This document shows positions 1 to 10,330 of a stretch of DNA of 50,403 nucleotides, one piece after another (the stretch's first letter is position 1; the number at the start of each line of letters is the position of its first letter). The DNA is from Roseateles saccharophilus (GTDB lineage: Bacteria; Pseudomonadota; Gammaproteobacteria; Burkholderiales; Burkholderiaceae_C). Below the pieces are notes generated by a model that saw nothing but the letters and a program-made list of their open reading frames with translations, made no database searches and had not been told where the DNA came from. The position numbers were made by a program, and so were the translations under genes. Location of the stretch: NCBI RefSeq assembly GCF_004342485.1, contig NZ_SMBU01000037.1:1-50403 (forward strand), written 5' to 3'.

Positions 1-104
1 TCGATCTCGGACTTCAGCACCCGGAAGCCCCGCTCGATGTCGGCCAAGCTCTTGTAGCGCTTGAGCACCTCCTGCGGCGACATGTCTTTGACGTTCTCGA
101 AGGG
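1..104 (-). mobile_element. IS1634-like (IS4 superfamily) transposase fragment
   Basis: The minus strand is open and reads NVKDMSPQEVLKRYKSLADI followed by ERGFRVLKSEI. This matches the C-terminal catalytic part of IS4-superfamily DDE transposases, in which the third acidic residue sits in a Y-x2-x-x3-E-x6-K block; Y, E and K are all present here with that spacing. The fragment runs off the left edge of the window. Upstream, recognisable similarity stops around position 95-104, exactly where the Mrr-like gene begins on the other strand, so the transposase has lost its N-terminal part. No terminal inverted repeat is visible at the junction. It is probably a dead remnant unless the missing portion lies elsewhere. 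Confidence 0.7.
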
Positions 105-575
105 ATGAGCTGGCGAGAGTTCGAGATGCTCGTCGGAGAGGGCTTCCGCATGCAGGGTTACCGCGTGGCCGAAACAGGTGGAGGTGGGCCCGACGGCGGC
201 GTCGATCTTGTGCTGACCCGGCCGGCCAAGAATGGCACTGAGAAGTACTTGGTTCAGTGCAAGCAGTGGCGTGCTTTCAAGGTCGGGGTCGAGGTGGTTC
301 GCGAGCTGTACGGCGCCATGGCTGCCAGGGGCGCCGCGGGCGGATTTGTTGTGACCTCGGGCCGGTTCACCGAGGACGCCGTGGCCTTCGCCAGCGGCCG
401 AAACGTCACACTGGTTGATGGCACCTCGCTTCAAGGACTTTTGCGCCAAGCTCGGTCCGAGCGTAGCCAGCAGCAGGCACAAGCCACGGACGCCCAAGCA
501 TCTCAAGCCGAATGGCCGTTAACGTCAGCTTTGAGCATGCGTCCGGAGCCCTTAGGACACCGCCTAAGTAGTTGA
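105..575 (+). CDS. Mrr-like restriction endonuclease domain protein, N-terminally truncated
   Basis: The 156-residue product is a PD-(D/E)xK nuclease domain of the Mrr type: GGGGPDGGVDLVL carries the catalytic Asp, and YLVQCKQW carries the Q-x-K element, followed by the conserved VRELYGAMAARGAAGGFVVT and the FTEDAVAFA...VTLVDG segment. Mrr-type enzymes cut modified or foreign DNA. Relatives usually have an N-terminal region with membrane helices before the nuclease domain. Here the domain starts at the first Met, directly against the IS1634-like fragment on the opposite strand. No convincing Shine-Dalgarno sequence precedes the ATG, and the upstream in-frame codons are antisense to transposase. 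The 30-residue C-terminal tail is Gln/Ala-rich and unstructured. The catalytic residues look intact, but expression is uncertain; it may be a pseudogene. Confidence 0.75.
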   Translation: MSWREFEMLVGEGFRMQGYRVAETGGGGPDGGVDLVLTRPAKNGTEKYLVQCKQWRAFKVGVEVVRELYGAMAARGAAGGFVVTSGRFTEDAVAFASGRNVTLVDGTSLQGLLRQARSERSQQQAQATDAQASQAEWPLTSALSMRPEPLGHRLSS

Positions 576-628
576 TTCTTAATAGATTTTTTGACCCAAC
601 AAGACTCGTTGCGGTCACGCCAAAAGTG

Positions 629-657
629 TTGACAGGGCATCCGTATCCGGATAGCAT
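629..657 (+). promoter_or_regulatory. candidate sigma-70 promoter, no gene downstream
   Basis: TTGACA (629-634, perfect -35) is followed after 17 bases by TAGCAT (652-657, four of six matches to the -10 consensus). It points into a stretch with no credible reading frame but with three hairpins, so it may drive a small RNA. Confidence 0.35.
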
Positions 658-663
658 TCAGCC

Positions 664-837
664 TAATAACTCTTCTTGCCTACCCTCTCGGGGGCCGGGA
701 CTAAGTAGAGACGCGAAGCGCGAGCTTCGTGAAAGCAACGGCAAAGCGATGTGACCTAGCCGTTCTCCGCCACTTCGGTGGTTCCCCAGGGATTAAAGAG
801 AACATCGCGTACCTTGAAGGGGCCCTTGTGGCCCCTT
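664..837 (+). ncRNA. candidate small structured RNA
   Basis: Between the Mrr-like gene and the minus-strand gene ending at 891 there is no convincing coding sequence. The stretch holds three compact hairpins in series: CGAAGC/GCTTCG with a GCGA (GNRA) loop at 714-729, CCAC/GTGG with a TTCG tetraloop at 770-781, and an eight-pair stem AAGGGGCC/GGCCCCTT with loop CTTGT at 817-837. Stable GNRA and UUCG loops are typical of RNA rather than chance DNA. A promoter-like sequence lies at 629-657. The last hairpin has no T-tract, so it is a weak terminator, and it could instead serve the convergent gene at 891-1490. I cannot match it to a known RNA family. Confidence 0.25.
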
Positions 838-890
838 CACCCGTTTGGGCTTGATTTTCGTTCCTCAGCTCGATGCAGCTGCGGCACTGC

Positions 891-1490
891 CTACTTGGTC
901 TTCTTAATTTTTTTGGTCTTCTTGGCTTTGTGTGGCTGGGTCTGCACCGGATTCCACTTGCTGCCGAGCATCGCCCCAAAGCTTCCGCTCCATTGCGAAC
1001 CCACCACGGGAAGCTGGGAGTCCAGAGGGTACGCCGACTCAACGTAGACCTCGAGGTGCTTCTGCTGGCCAGGCTCGTCCTTGAGCTTGGCTGACATGAA
1101 GATGGCGTAAGAGACCTTCACCTCCTGTCCATCGCGCATCGTGCTGACGTCGTCAGCACGGTAGTAGTTGTGATGCTTCGTCTTGGTGACGCGCTGGTTG
1201 CCGGCGATCAATTGGTCGATGACGCTCACCAAGCCTTTCGAAAGAACATATCGCTCCTCATTGAAGACGCGATTGCGAGGGTGCTTCTCCGAGCCGTCAG
1301 CAACCCCACGGCCGGCTGGCGCCACCTCACCCTCGGGCAACTCTTCCGAGAAGCAATGGTTGGAAAACTTGAAGTGCACCAGAACCTCTTTGAACAGGTT
1401 CGGCGGCAGCTCAATCTTGACTCTGCGGTTGATGGGAACCAGGTGCTCGAAGGTCTTGATCTGACCATCGATCGTCATCGGTGCGTACAT
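891..1490 (-). CDS. hypothetical protein
   Basis: A 199-residue cytoplasmic protein of unknown function. It has no signal peptide or membrane helix. It has ordinary amino-acid composition, unlike the Arg/Ser-rich frames overlapping it on the plus strand, which supports this strand. Recognisable blocks are FEHLVPINRRVKIELPP near the start, VIDQLIAGNQRVTKTKHHN in the middle, and FVESAYP-like and GSFGAMLGSKW blocks near the end. The protein finishes with a strongly basic tail, KAKKTKKIKKTK, suggesting nucleic-acid contact or disorder. Two starts are possible: ATG at 1490, chosen because AAGAG lies just upstream, or the Met four codons later. It stands alone, between the structured stretch and the end of gyrB. 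Confidence 0.7.
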   Translation of the reverse strand: MYAPMTIDGQIKTFEHLVPINRRVKIELPPNLFKEVLVHFKFSNHCFSEELPEGEVAPAGRGVADGSEKHPRNRVFNEERYVLSKGLVSVIDQLIAGNQRVTKTKHHNYYRADDVSTMRDGQEVKVSYAIFMSAKLKDEPGQQKHLEVYVESAYPLDSQLPVVGSQWSGSFGAMLGSKWNPVQTQPHKAKKTKKIKKTK

Positions 1491-1582
1491 GCTCTTGTTC
1501 TTTGATCGATGACGAGCGCGTTGCGCCGCACCGAATTCCCCTGGCGAAGGAAGCTTGATTGCAAAAACTTGGCGATCCTGCC

Positions 1583-1609
1583 ACCTACCGTGTCACCCGA
1601 CAGGTAGGT
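1583..1609 (-). terminator. hairpin downstream of gyrB
   Basis: ACCTACC (1583-1589) pairs with GGTAGGT (1603-1609), and the inner TGTC/GACA extends the stem around an ACCC loop with one bulged base. On the minus strand, the direction of gyrB, a TTTTT run follows about 13 bases later. It may end gyrB transcription, but the T-run is too distant for a textbook terminator. Confidence 0.3.
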
Positions 1610-1763
1610 TGCACTGAGGCACGCCAAGGTCCGCGAAATCTGCAGGCCTTCCCTAGCAAAGCGAGTCTCGGCAAGACCTTGTCAAATTCAACGTTGAAGC
1701 CAGTCGCGTTAACTAGCGCCCACCAGTCGCAACTAATTCGGCGCCCTACGCACCCGACAAACG

Positions 1764-4354
<2,591 letters not shown>

Positions 4355-4368
4355 TATAAAAGCACTGA

Positions 4369-4386
4369 AGCGGGCCGAGGCCCGCT
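4369..4386 (-). terminator. terminator-like hairpin after dnaN
   Basis: AGCGGGCC and GGCCCGCT form a perfect eight-pair stem with a two-base centre. In dnaN sense it is followed by TCAGTGCTTTTAT. The T-run is displaced by seven bases, so this is a plausible but not perfect intrinsic terminator between dnaN and gyrB. Confidence 0.55.
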
Positions 4387-4407
4387 GTGTCCAAGCCAGG
4401 CGCTGGC

Positions 4408-5529
4408 TCAGATTCGCATCGGCATCACGACGTACTTGAATCCCGTCGTGTCCGGGATGGTCAGCAGCGCGCTGGATGCGCTGTCGTTGAGGTCGATGCA
4501 GACCATCTCCTGGCTCATGTTGCTCAGGGCATCCATCAGATAGGTGACGTTGAAGCCGGTCTCGATCTTGTCGCCACCGTAGTCGATCTCGATCTCTTCC
4601 TTGGCCTCTTCCTGCTCGGCATTGCTGGACGCGATGGACAGCAGGCCCGGCTCGAAGCTCAGACGCACGGCCTTGAACTTCTCGCTGGTCAGGATGGCGG
4701 CGCGCTGCAGGCTGGCCAGCAGCGGCGCACGGCCCAGCGTCAGGCGGAACTTGTGGTTCTTCGGGATGACGCGGTTGTAGTCGGGGAACTTGCCCTCGAC
4801 CAGCTTGGTCACGAACTCCATGCCGCTGAACGAGAACTTGGCCTGGTTGCCGGCGAAGCGCATCTCGATGGGCGCGTTCTCGTCATCACCCTTGCCGTCC
4901 TTCAAGAGGCGCTGCAGCTCGAGCACGGTCTTGCGCGGCAGGATGACTTCCTGCTTGGGGATGTCGGTGTCCAGCTCGGCCTGGGCCATTGCCAGGCGGT
5001 GGCCGTCGGTCGCGACCAGCGTCAGGTTCCTGCCTTCGGCGACGAACAGGATGCCGTTCAGGTAGTAGCGGATGTCGTGCACCGCCATCGCGAAGTGCAC
5101 CTGGTTGATCAGGCCCTTGAGCGCCTTCTGCGGCACGCTGAAGGCGGGGCCGAAGTCGGCGGCTTCCTGCACCAGCGGGAAGTCGTCGGCCGGCAGCGTC
5201 TGCAGCGTGAAGCGGCTCTTGCCGCCCTGCAGCGTCATCTTGTTCTGGTTGCTCGTCAGGCTGACGGTCTGGTCGGCCGGCATGGAGCGCAGGATGTCGA
5301 TCAGCTTGCGCGCACCCACCGTGGTGGACAGGTTGCCGGCATCGCCGTCGAACTGCACCGTGGTGCGGACCTGGATCTCGAGGTCGCTGGTCGTGAGCTC
5401 CACCTGGTTGCCGGTCTTGCGGATCAGCACATTGGCCAGGATGGGCAGCGTGTGGCGCCGCTCGACGATGCCCGACACCGCCTGCAGCGCGCCGAGCACC
5501 TGATCCTGGGGAGCTTTCAAAACGATCAT
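4408..5529 (-). CDS. dnaN: DNA polymerase III beta subunit (sliding clamp)
   Basis: The processivity clamp of the replicative polymerase, which forms a ring-shaped dimer of three-domain subunits. The 373-residue product begins MIVLKAPQDQVLGALQAVSGIVERRHTLPILANVLI, a standard beta-clamp start, and ends in GFKYVVMPMRI, matching the conserved hydrophobic-pocket C-terminus (MPMR-type). Length is normal for the family (about 366-373). ATG at 5529 is preceded by AAGAGG five bases away and matches the conserved start; an upstream in-frame Met would add 31 Arg/Ser-rich residues not found in the family. It lies 154 bases downstream of dnaA, with a strong hairpin between them. Confidence 0.98.
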   Translation of the reverse strand: MIVLKAPQDQVLGALQAVSGIVERRHTLPILANVLIRKTGNQVELTTSDLEIQVRTTVQFDGDAGNLSTTVGARKLIDILRSMPADQTVSLTSNQNKMTLQGGKSRFTLQTLPADDFPLVQEAADFGPAFSVPQKALKGLINQVHFAMAVHDIRYYLNGILFVAEGRNLTLVATDGHRLAMAQAELDTDIPKQEVILPRKTVLELQRLLKDGKGDDENAPIEMRFAGNQAKFSFSGMEFVTKLVEGKFPDYNRVIPKNHKFRLTLGRAPLLASLQRAAILTSEKFKAVRLSFEPGLLSIASSNAEQEEAKEEIEIDYGGDKIETGFNVTYLMDALSNMSQEMVCIDLNDSASSALLTIPDTTGFKYVVMPMRI

Positions 5530-5647
5530 GAGGACCTCTTGGAGGGAGAGTTTTCGACTGGGATCACGCCCAGAAAACGCGCGCGCGCGTGAAGCTGCGA
5601 TTGTCGCCCGGATTGGGTGCACGCCCGGCCGGCGAGGGCTTCTTGAA

Positions 5648-5669
5648 GCCTCCGGGTCAACCCGGAGGC
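5648..5669 (-). terminator. hairpin between dnaA and dnaN
   Basis: GCCTCCGGG and CCCGGAGGC form a perfect nine-pair stem around a TCAA loop, 15 bases past the dnaA stop. There is no T-tract after it on the minus strand, so it is more likely an attenuating or mRNA-protecting hairpin than a full terminator. Confidence 0.45.
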
Positions 5670-5683
5670 GTCCCGTCGGGGCC

Positions 5684-7192
<1,509 letters not shown>

Positions 7193-7201
7193 TGTGGAAA
7201 A
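7193..7201 (-). promoter_or_regulatory. DnaA box abutting the dnaA start codon
   Basis: On the minus strand this reads TTTTCCACA, a match to the relaxed DnaA box TTWTNCACA. It ends directly at the dnaA ATG, so bound DnaA would cover the translation start region and the promoter-proximal transcript. It also counts toward the origin. Confidence 0.6.
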
Positions 7202-7220
7202 CTTGTTCTCGAGCGGCTGG

Positions 7221-7226
7221 ATTGTA
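7221..7226 (-). promoter_or_regulatory. -10 element of the dnaA promoter
   Basis: On the minus strand the sequence is TACAAT, five of six matches to the sigma-70 -10 consensus. No good -35 is seen. The leader would be only about 20 bases. A consensus DnaA box lies just upstream of the expected -35 position, which suits autorepression by DnaA. Confidence 0.5.
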
Positions 7227-7252
7227 CGGAACCAGCGCCCCAGAAAGGCGGG

Positions 7253-7261
7253 TTATCCACA
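7253..7261 (+). promoter_or_regulatory. consensus DnaA box, candidate oriC
   Basis: TTATCCACA is a perfect DnaA box. With the box at 7193-7201 it marks the dnaA-rpmH intergenic region (7193-7463) as the candidate replication origin, the usual place in Burkholderiales. Only two boxes and no clear AT-rich unwinding element are visible here. Looser matches occur inside rnpA (TTATCAACA at 7797-7805). Confidence 0.65.
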
Positions 7262-7314
7262 GAAATTGGACGGGGGTCAATCCCTGGCAAACCCGCCTTG
7301 AGGCCGGCGACTTA

Positions 7315-7343
7315 TTGACCGGGGCCGCGGCATCTGCTGTAAT
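7315..7343 (+). promoter_or_regulatory. rpmH operon promoter
   Basis: TTGACC (7315-7320) and TGTAAT (7338-7343) are separated by 17 bases and each match the sigma-70 consensus at five of six positions. It faces rpmH and would give a leader of roughly 115 bases. Confidence 0.7.
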
Positions 7344-7463
7344 CACGGGTTTTCGCGCACTGCGAGTGCTTCGTCGTGCGCTTTTCGCCGGGGCCCGTCC
7401 CGGCCCCTTGCCGGGTGCCAACCGTTGCGCCCAGCCTGAACAAACCCTCAAAAGAGGTTTCCC

Positions 7464-7598
7464 ATGAAGCGTACCTACCAAGCCTCCAAGACCCGCCGCG
7501 CCCGTACCCACGGCTTCCTCGTGCGCATGAAGACGCGTGGCGGCCGTGCCGTCATCGCCGCTCGCCGCGCCAAGGGCCGCAAGCGCCTGGCCGTCTAA
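7464..7598 (+). CDS. rpmH: 50S ribosomal protein L34
   Basis: A complete 44-residue L34, starting [20 protein letters not shown] and ending [13 protein letters not shown], very basic and of exactly the usual length. It is a structural protein of the large ribosomal subunit. AAAGAGG lies seven bases before the ATG. A well-formed promoter precedes it, and rnpA follows 45 bases later, as in most bacteria, so the two are very likely cotranscribed with yidD and yidC. Confidence 0.98.
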   Translation: MKRTYQASKTRRARTHGFLVRMKTRGGRAVIAARRAKGRKRLAV

Positions 7599-7643
7599 GC
7601 CGCGCGACGACGCCCGAGCGCGTCGTCAGCCCCCGGGCATCCG

Positions 7644-8144
7644 ATGATCGGCAAGCTGCAACGCCCGGTGGACTTTGAGCGTGTGCTCGGTCGTCAGAGC
7701 CGGGGACGCAGCGCGCATTTCGCGCTGCACCATCTCTCGGCCAATCCGGCGCCCAGCGCCTGGCATGCCGCCAAGTTGCGCACAGCCCAGGCCGAGTTAT
7801 CAACAGGCGACACACAGCCTGCCCACACCCTTGTGGAACAAGACCCGCCTCGCGCGCCTTCCGAACAAGTTGAAGGCTGCTGGGTGGGCATCGTCGTTCC
7901 CAAGCGGCATGCGAAGCGCTCGGTGACGCGCCAGCTCTTGAAGAGGCAGATCCGCGCCGCATTTGCCGAGCGCCCAGGCATGCCGCCGGGTTTGTGGGTC
8001 GTCCGCTTGCGCTCGCCTTTTGACCGCCAGAAATTCCCCAGCGCCGCCTCCGACGCGCTGCGCCAGGCCGCGCGCGCCGAGCTGGCCCAGCTGCTGGATC
8101 GCGCGCTGAAGCCGCAGCCGCCCAAATCTGGGGCACAGGCATGA
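7644..8144 (+). CDS. rnpA: ribonuclease P protein component
   Basis: The protein subunit of RNase P, which assists the catalytic RNA in 5' maturation of tRNAs. The family core is seen as LQRPVDFERVLGR at the start, then GIVVPKRHAKRSVTRQLLKRQIRAAF (about residues 82-107), the RNA-binding helix whose usual R-N-R signature appears here as R-Q with the basic residues kept. At 166 residues it is about 40-50 longer than typical: residues about 34-77, rich in Ala, Thr and Pro, form an insert between the first strand region and the GIVVPK strand, and a Pro/Lys tail ends the protein. Its stop overlaps the yidD start by four bases. Confidence 0.93.
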   Translation: MIGKLQRPVDFERVLGRQSRGRSAHFALHHLSANPAPSAWHAAKLRTAQAELSTGDTQPAHTLVEQDPPRAPSEQVEGCWVGIVVPKRHAKRSVTRQLLKRQIRAAFAERPGMPPGLWVVRLRSPFDRQKFPSAASDALRQAARAELAQLLDRALKPQPPKSGAQA

Positions 8145-8455
8145 TGCCCAGCTGGCCGGCCCGGGCGCTGATGGCTGTCGTGCGCGGCTACCGCCTGATG
8201 CTCAGCCCCTGGCTGGGCAATGCCTGCCGCTTCGAACCGACCTGCTCGCGCTATTCGCTGCAGGCGCTGGAACAGCATGGCGCGCTGGCCGGCAGCTATC
8301 TGACGGTCCACCGCATCCTGCGCTGCAACCCGTGGTGCGACGGCGGGCACGACCCCGTGCCCCACAATCCGCCGCGGCTGTTCACCCGCTTCGTCTCCCC
8401 CTCCATGGCGCGCGCCAGCGCGTCGTCTTCCTCGTCCGAGTCTCCTCATGACTGA
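8141..8455 (+). CDS. yidD: membrane protein insertion efficiency factor YidD
   Basis: A small protein that aids YidC/Sec-dependent membrane protein insertion. The 104-residue product has the family blocks RGYRLMLSPWLGNACRFEPTCS and YSLQALEQHG, with the conserved Cys residues (ACRF, PTCS, and CNPWCDGGHDPVP). The N-terminal amphipathic helix is Leu/Ala-rich. A Ser-rich tail of about 20 residues extends beyond the conserved DPVPHNPP motif. It overlaps rnpA by four bases (ATGA) and yidC by eight, indicating translational coupling. Confidence 0.95.
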   Translation: MMPSWPARALMAVVRGYRLMLSPWLGNACRFEPTCSRYSLQALEQHGALAGSYLTVHRILRCNPWCDGGHDPVPHNPPRLFTRFVSPSMARASASSSSSESPHD

Positions 8456-10157
8456 TATTCGCCGCACCGTGCTGTGGGTGGTGTTCACGATGTCCCTCGT
8501 CCTGCTCTGGGACGGCTGGCAAAAGTACAACGGGCATCCGTCCATGTTCAGCCCGGCGCCCAAGGCCGTGTCGACGGCGGCACCGGCCACGCCCGCCTCG
8601 GGCGGCGGTGTGCCGCCAGCCAGCACGGCCGCGGCCGGCCAGGCGCCCACAACGGCCGCCGCCGCGCCGGCAGGGCCCGCTCCGTCCGAGAAGATCACCG
8701 TCCACACCGACGTGCTGGCCGTCACGGTCGACACGCTGGGCGGCGACATCGTGCGCACCGAGCTGCCGCACTACCTGACCTCGCCCGACCCGACGGTGAC
8801 GGACCAGCTGCTGCAGATGGTGCATCTGCAGAAGAAGCCGGAGTTCACGCCCCAGCCCGTCCTGCTGTTCAACGAGGCCCAGCGCTACCGCGCCCAGACC
8901 GGCCTGGTCAGCGCCCAGGGCCCGCTGCCCGCCCACACCACGCCGATGACGGCAGTGGCCGGCGAGCGCGAGCTCAAGGACGGCCAGGACGAGATCCGGC
9001 TGCGCCTGGAGTCGGCCGAGGTCGGCGGCGTCAAGCTGGTCAAGACCTTCACCTTCAAGCGCGGCGCCTACACGGTGGGCGTCACGCACGAGGTCGTCAA
9101 CGTCGGCACCGCGCCGGTCACGCCGCAGGTCTATCTGCAGCTGGTGCGCGACGGCAGCCACGTCACCGGCGGCGCGGCCTTCACGCCCAGCTTCACCGGC
9201 CCGGCCGTCTACAACGACAAGACCAAGTTCCAGACCCTGAAGTTCGAGGACATCGACAAGGGCAAGGTCGACATCGAGAAGCAGGCCAACGACGGCTGGG
9301 TCTCGATGATCCAGCACTACTTCGCCAGCGCCTGGCTGGTCAACGAAGCCGGCAACCGCGAGTTCTTCGTGCGCAAGCAGCCCGACCAGACCTATGCCAG
9401 CGGCATGGTCTTCACGCTGCCCACGCTCGCGCCCGGCGCCAGCACCACGCAGCAGGCCACGCTGTTTGCCGGCCCGCAAGAGGAGAAGAAGCTCGCCGCC
9501 CTGGCCCCGGGCCTGGAGCGCGTGAAGGACTACGGCAAGCTGACCATCCTGGCCGAGCCGCTGTTCTGGCTGCTCGACAAGATCCACGGCCTGCTCGGCA
9601 ACTGGGGCTGGACCATCGTCGCCCTGGTCGTGCTGCTGAAGATCGCGCTGTACTGGCTGAACGCCAGTGCCTACAAGTCCATGGCCAAGATGAAGGCCGT
9701 CGCGCCGCGCATCAACGAGCTGAAGGAGCGCTACAAGGACAAGCCGCAGGAAATGCAGCAGGAGATGATGAAGATCTACCGCGAGGAGAAGGTCAACCCC
9801 ATCGGCGGCTGCCTGCCCATCTTCCTGCAGATGCCCATCTTCATGGCCCTGTACTGGGTGCTGCTGTCCACGGTCGAGATGCGCCAGGCACCCTGGGCGC
9901 TGTGGATCACCGACCTGTCGGTGCGCGACCCCTTCTTCATCCTGCCGCTGCTGATGATGGCCTCCAGCCTGTTCCAGGTCTGGCTCAACCCGCCGGCCCA
10001 GGACCCGATGCAGCAGAAGATGATGTGGATCATGCCAGTGGCCTTCGGCATCATGTTCTTCGTCTTCCCCGCAGGTCTGGTGCTGTACTGGCTGACGAAC
10101 AACATCCTGTCCATCGCCCAGCAGTGGCTGATCAACAAGAGGTTGGGCGTGAACTGA
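8448..10157 (+). CDS. yidC: membrane protein insertase YidC
   Basis: An inner-membrane insertase that works alone or with SecYEG. The 569-residue protein has the Gram-negative architecture: an N-terminal anchor helix (RRTVLWVVFTMSLVLLWDGW, residues about 4-23), an Ala/Pro linker, a large periplasmic beta-sandwich domain (about 80-345), and the conserved five-helix core from LFWLLDKIHGLLGNWGW onward. The cytoplasmic hairpin KMKAVAPRINELKERYKDKPQ and the NPIGGCLPIFLQMPIFMALYW segment are both present, as is the final helix before NKRLGVN. It ends 17 bases before a strong terminator that closes the rpmH-rnpA-yidD-yidC operon. Confidence 0.98.
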   Translation: MTDIRRTVLWVVFTMSLVLLWDGWQKYNGHPSMFSPAPKAVSTAAPATPASGGGVPPASTAAAGQAPTTAAAAPAGPAPSEKITVHTDVLAVTVDTLGGDIVRTELPHYLTSPDPTVTDQLLQMVHLQKKPEFTPQPVLLFNEAQRYRAQTGLVSAQGPLPAHTTPMTAVAGERELKDGQDEIRLRLESAEVGGVKLVKTFTFKRGAYTVGVTHEVVNVGTAPVTPQVYLQLVRDGSHVTGGAAFTPSFTGPAVYNDKTKFQTLKFEDIDKGKVDIEKQANDGWVSMIQHYFASAWLVNEAGNREFFVRKQPDQTYASGMVFTLPTLAPGASTTQQATLFAGPQEEKKLAALAPGLERVKDYGKLTILAEPLFWLLDKIHGLLGNWGWTIVALVVLLKIALYWLNASAYKSMAKMKAVAPRINELKERYKDKPQEMQQEMMKIYREEKVNPIGGCLPIFLQMPIFMALYWVLLSTVEMRQAPWALWITDLSVRDPFFILPLLMMASSLFQVWLNPPAQDPMQQKMMWIMPVAFGIMFFVFPAGLVLYWLTNNILSIAQQWLINKRLGVN

Positions 10158-10173
10158 TTCACACCCCTGAATG

Positions 10174-10198
10174 AGCCCCCGCACGCGGGGGCTTTTTT
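10174..10198 (+). terminator. intrinsic terminator of the rpmH-yidC operon
   Basis: AGCCCCC pairs with GGGGGCT around the loop GCACGC, followed at once by a run of six T. A textbook rho-independent terminator. Confidence 0.9.
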
Positions 10199-10300
10199 AT
10201 GCCCGCGCTTCGGAGTTCAATGGCGACGCGGGGCAGAGAACACCGGCCCGGACGGGGCTCACGAGAGCGCCCGGACCGGGCCTCCCCCGCGCCAGACACC

Positions 10301-10322
10301 GCGCCCGGCCAAAGTCGGGCGC
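10301..10322 (-). terminator. hairpin after the lipoprotein pair
   Basis: GCGCCCG and CGGGCGC form a seven-pair stem with an eight-base loop, eight bases beyond the stop of the minus-strand lipoprotein gene. There is no T-tract, so termination here is only possible. Confidence 0.35.
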
Positions 10323-10330
10323 ACGCGGGA

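Noticed and set aside
572-754. 60-codon frame after the Mrr-like gene
   Set aside because: No ribosome-binding site or homology, and it overlaps the hairpin-rich stretch.
8382-10184. 600-codon minus-strand frame opposite yidC
   Set aside because: Antisense to an intact essential gene; composition is His/Gln/Asp-rich.
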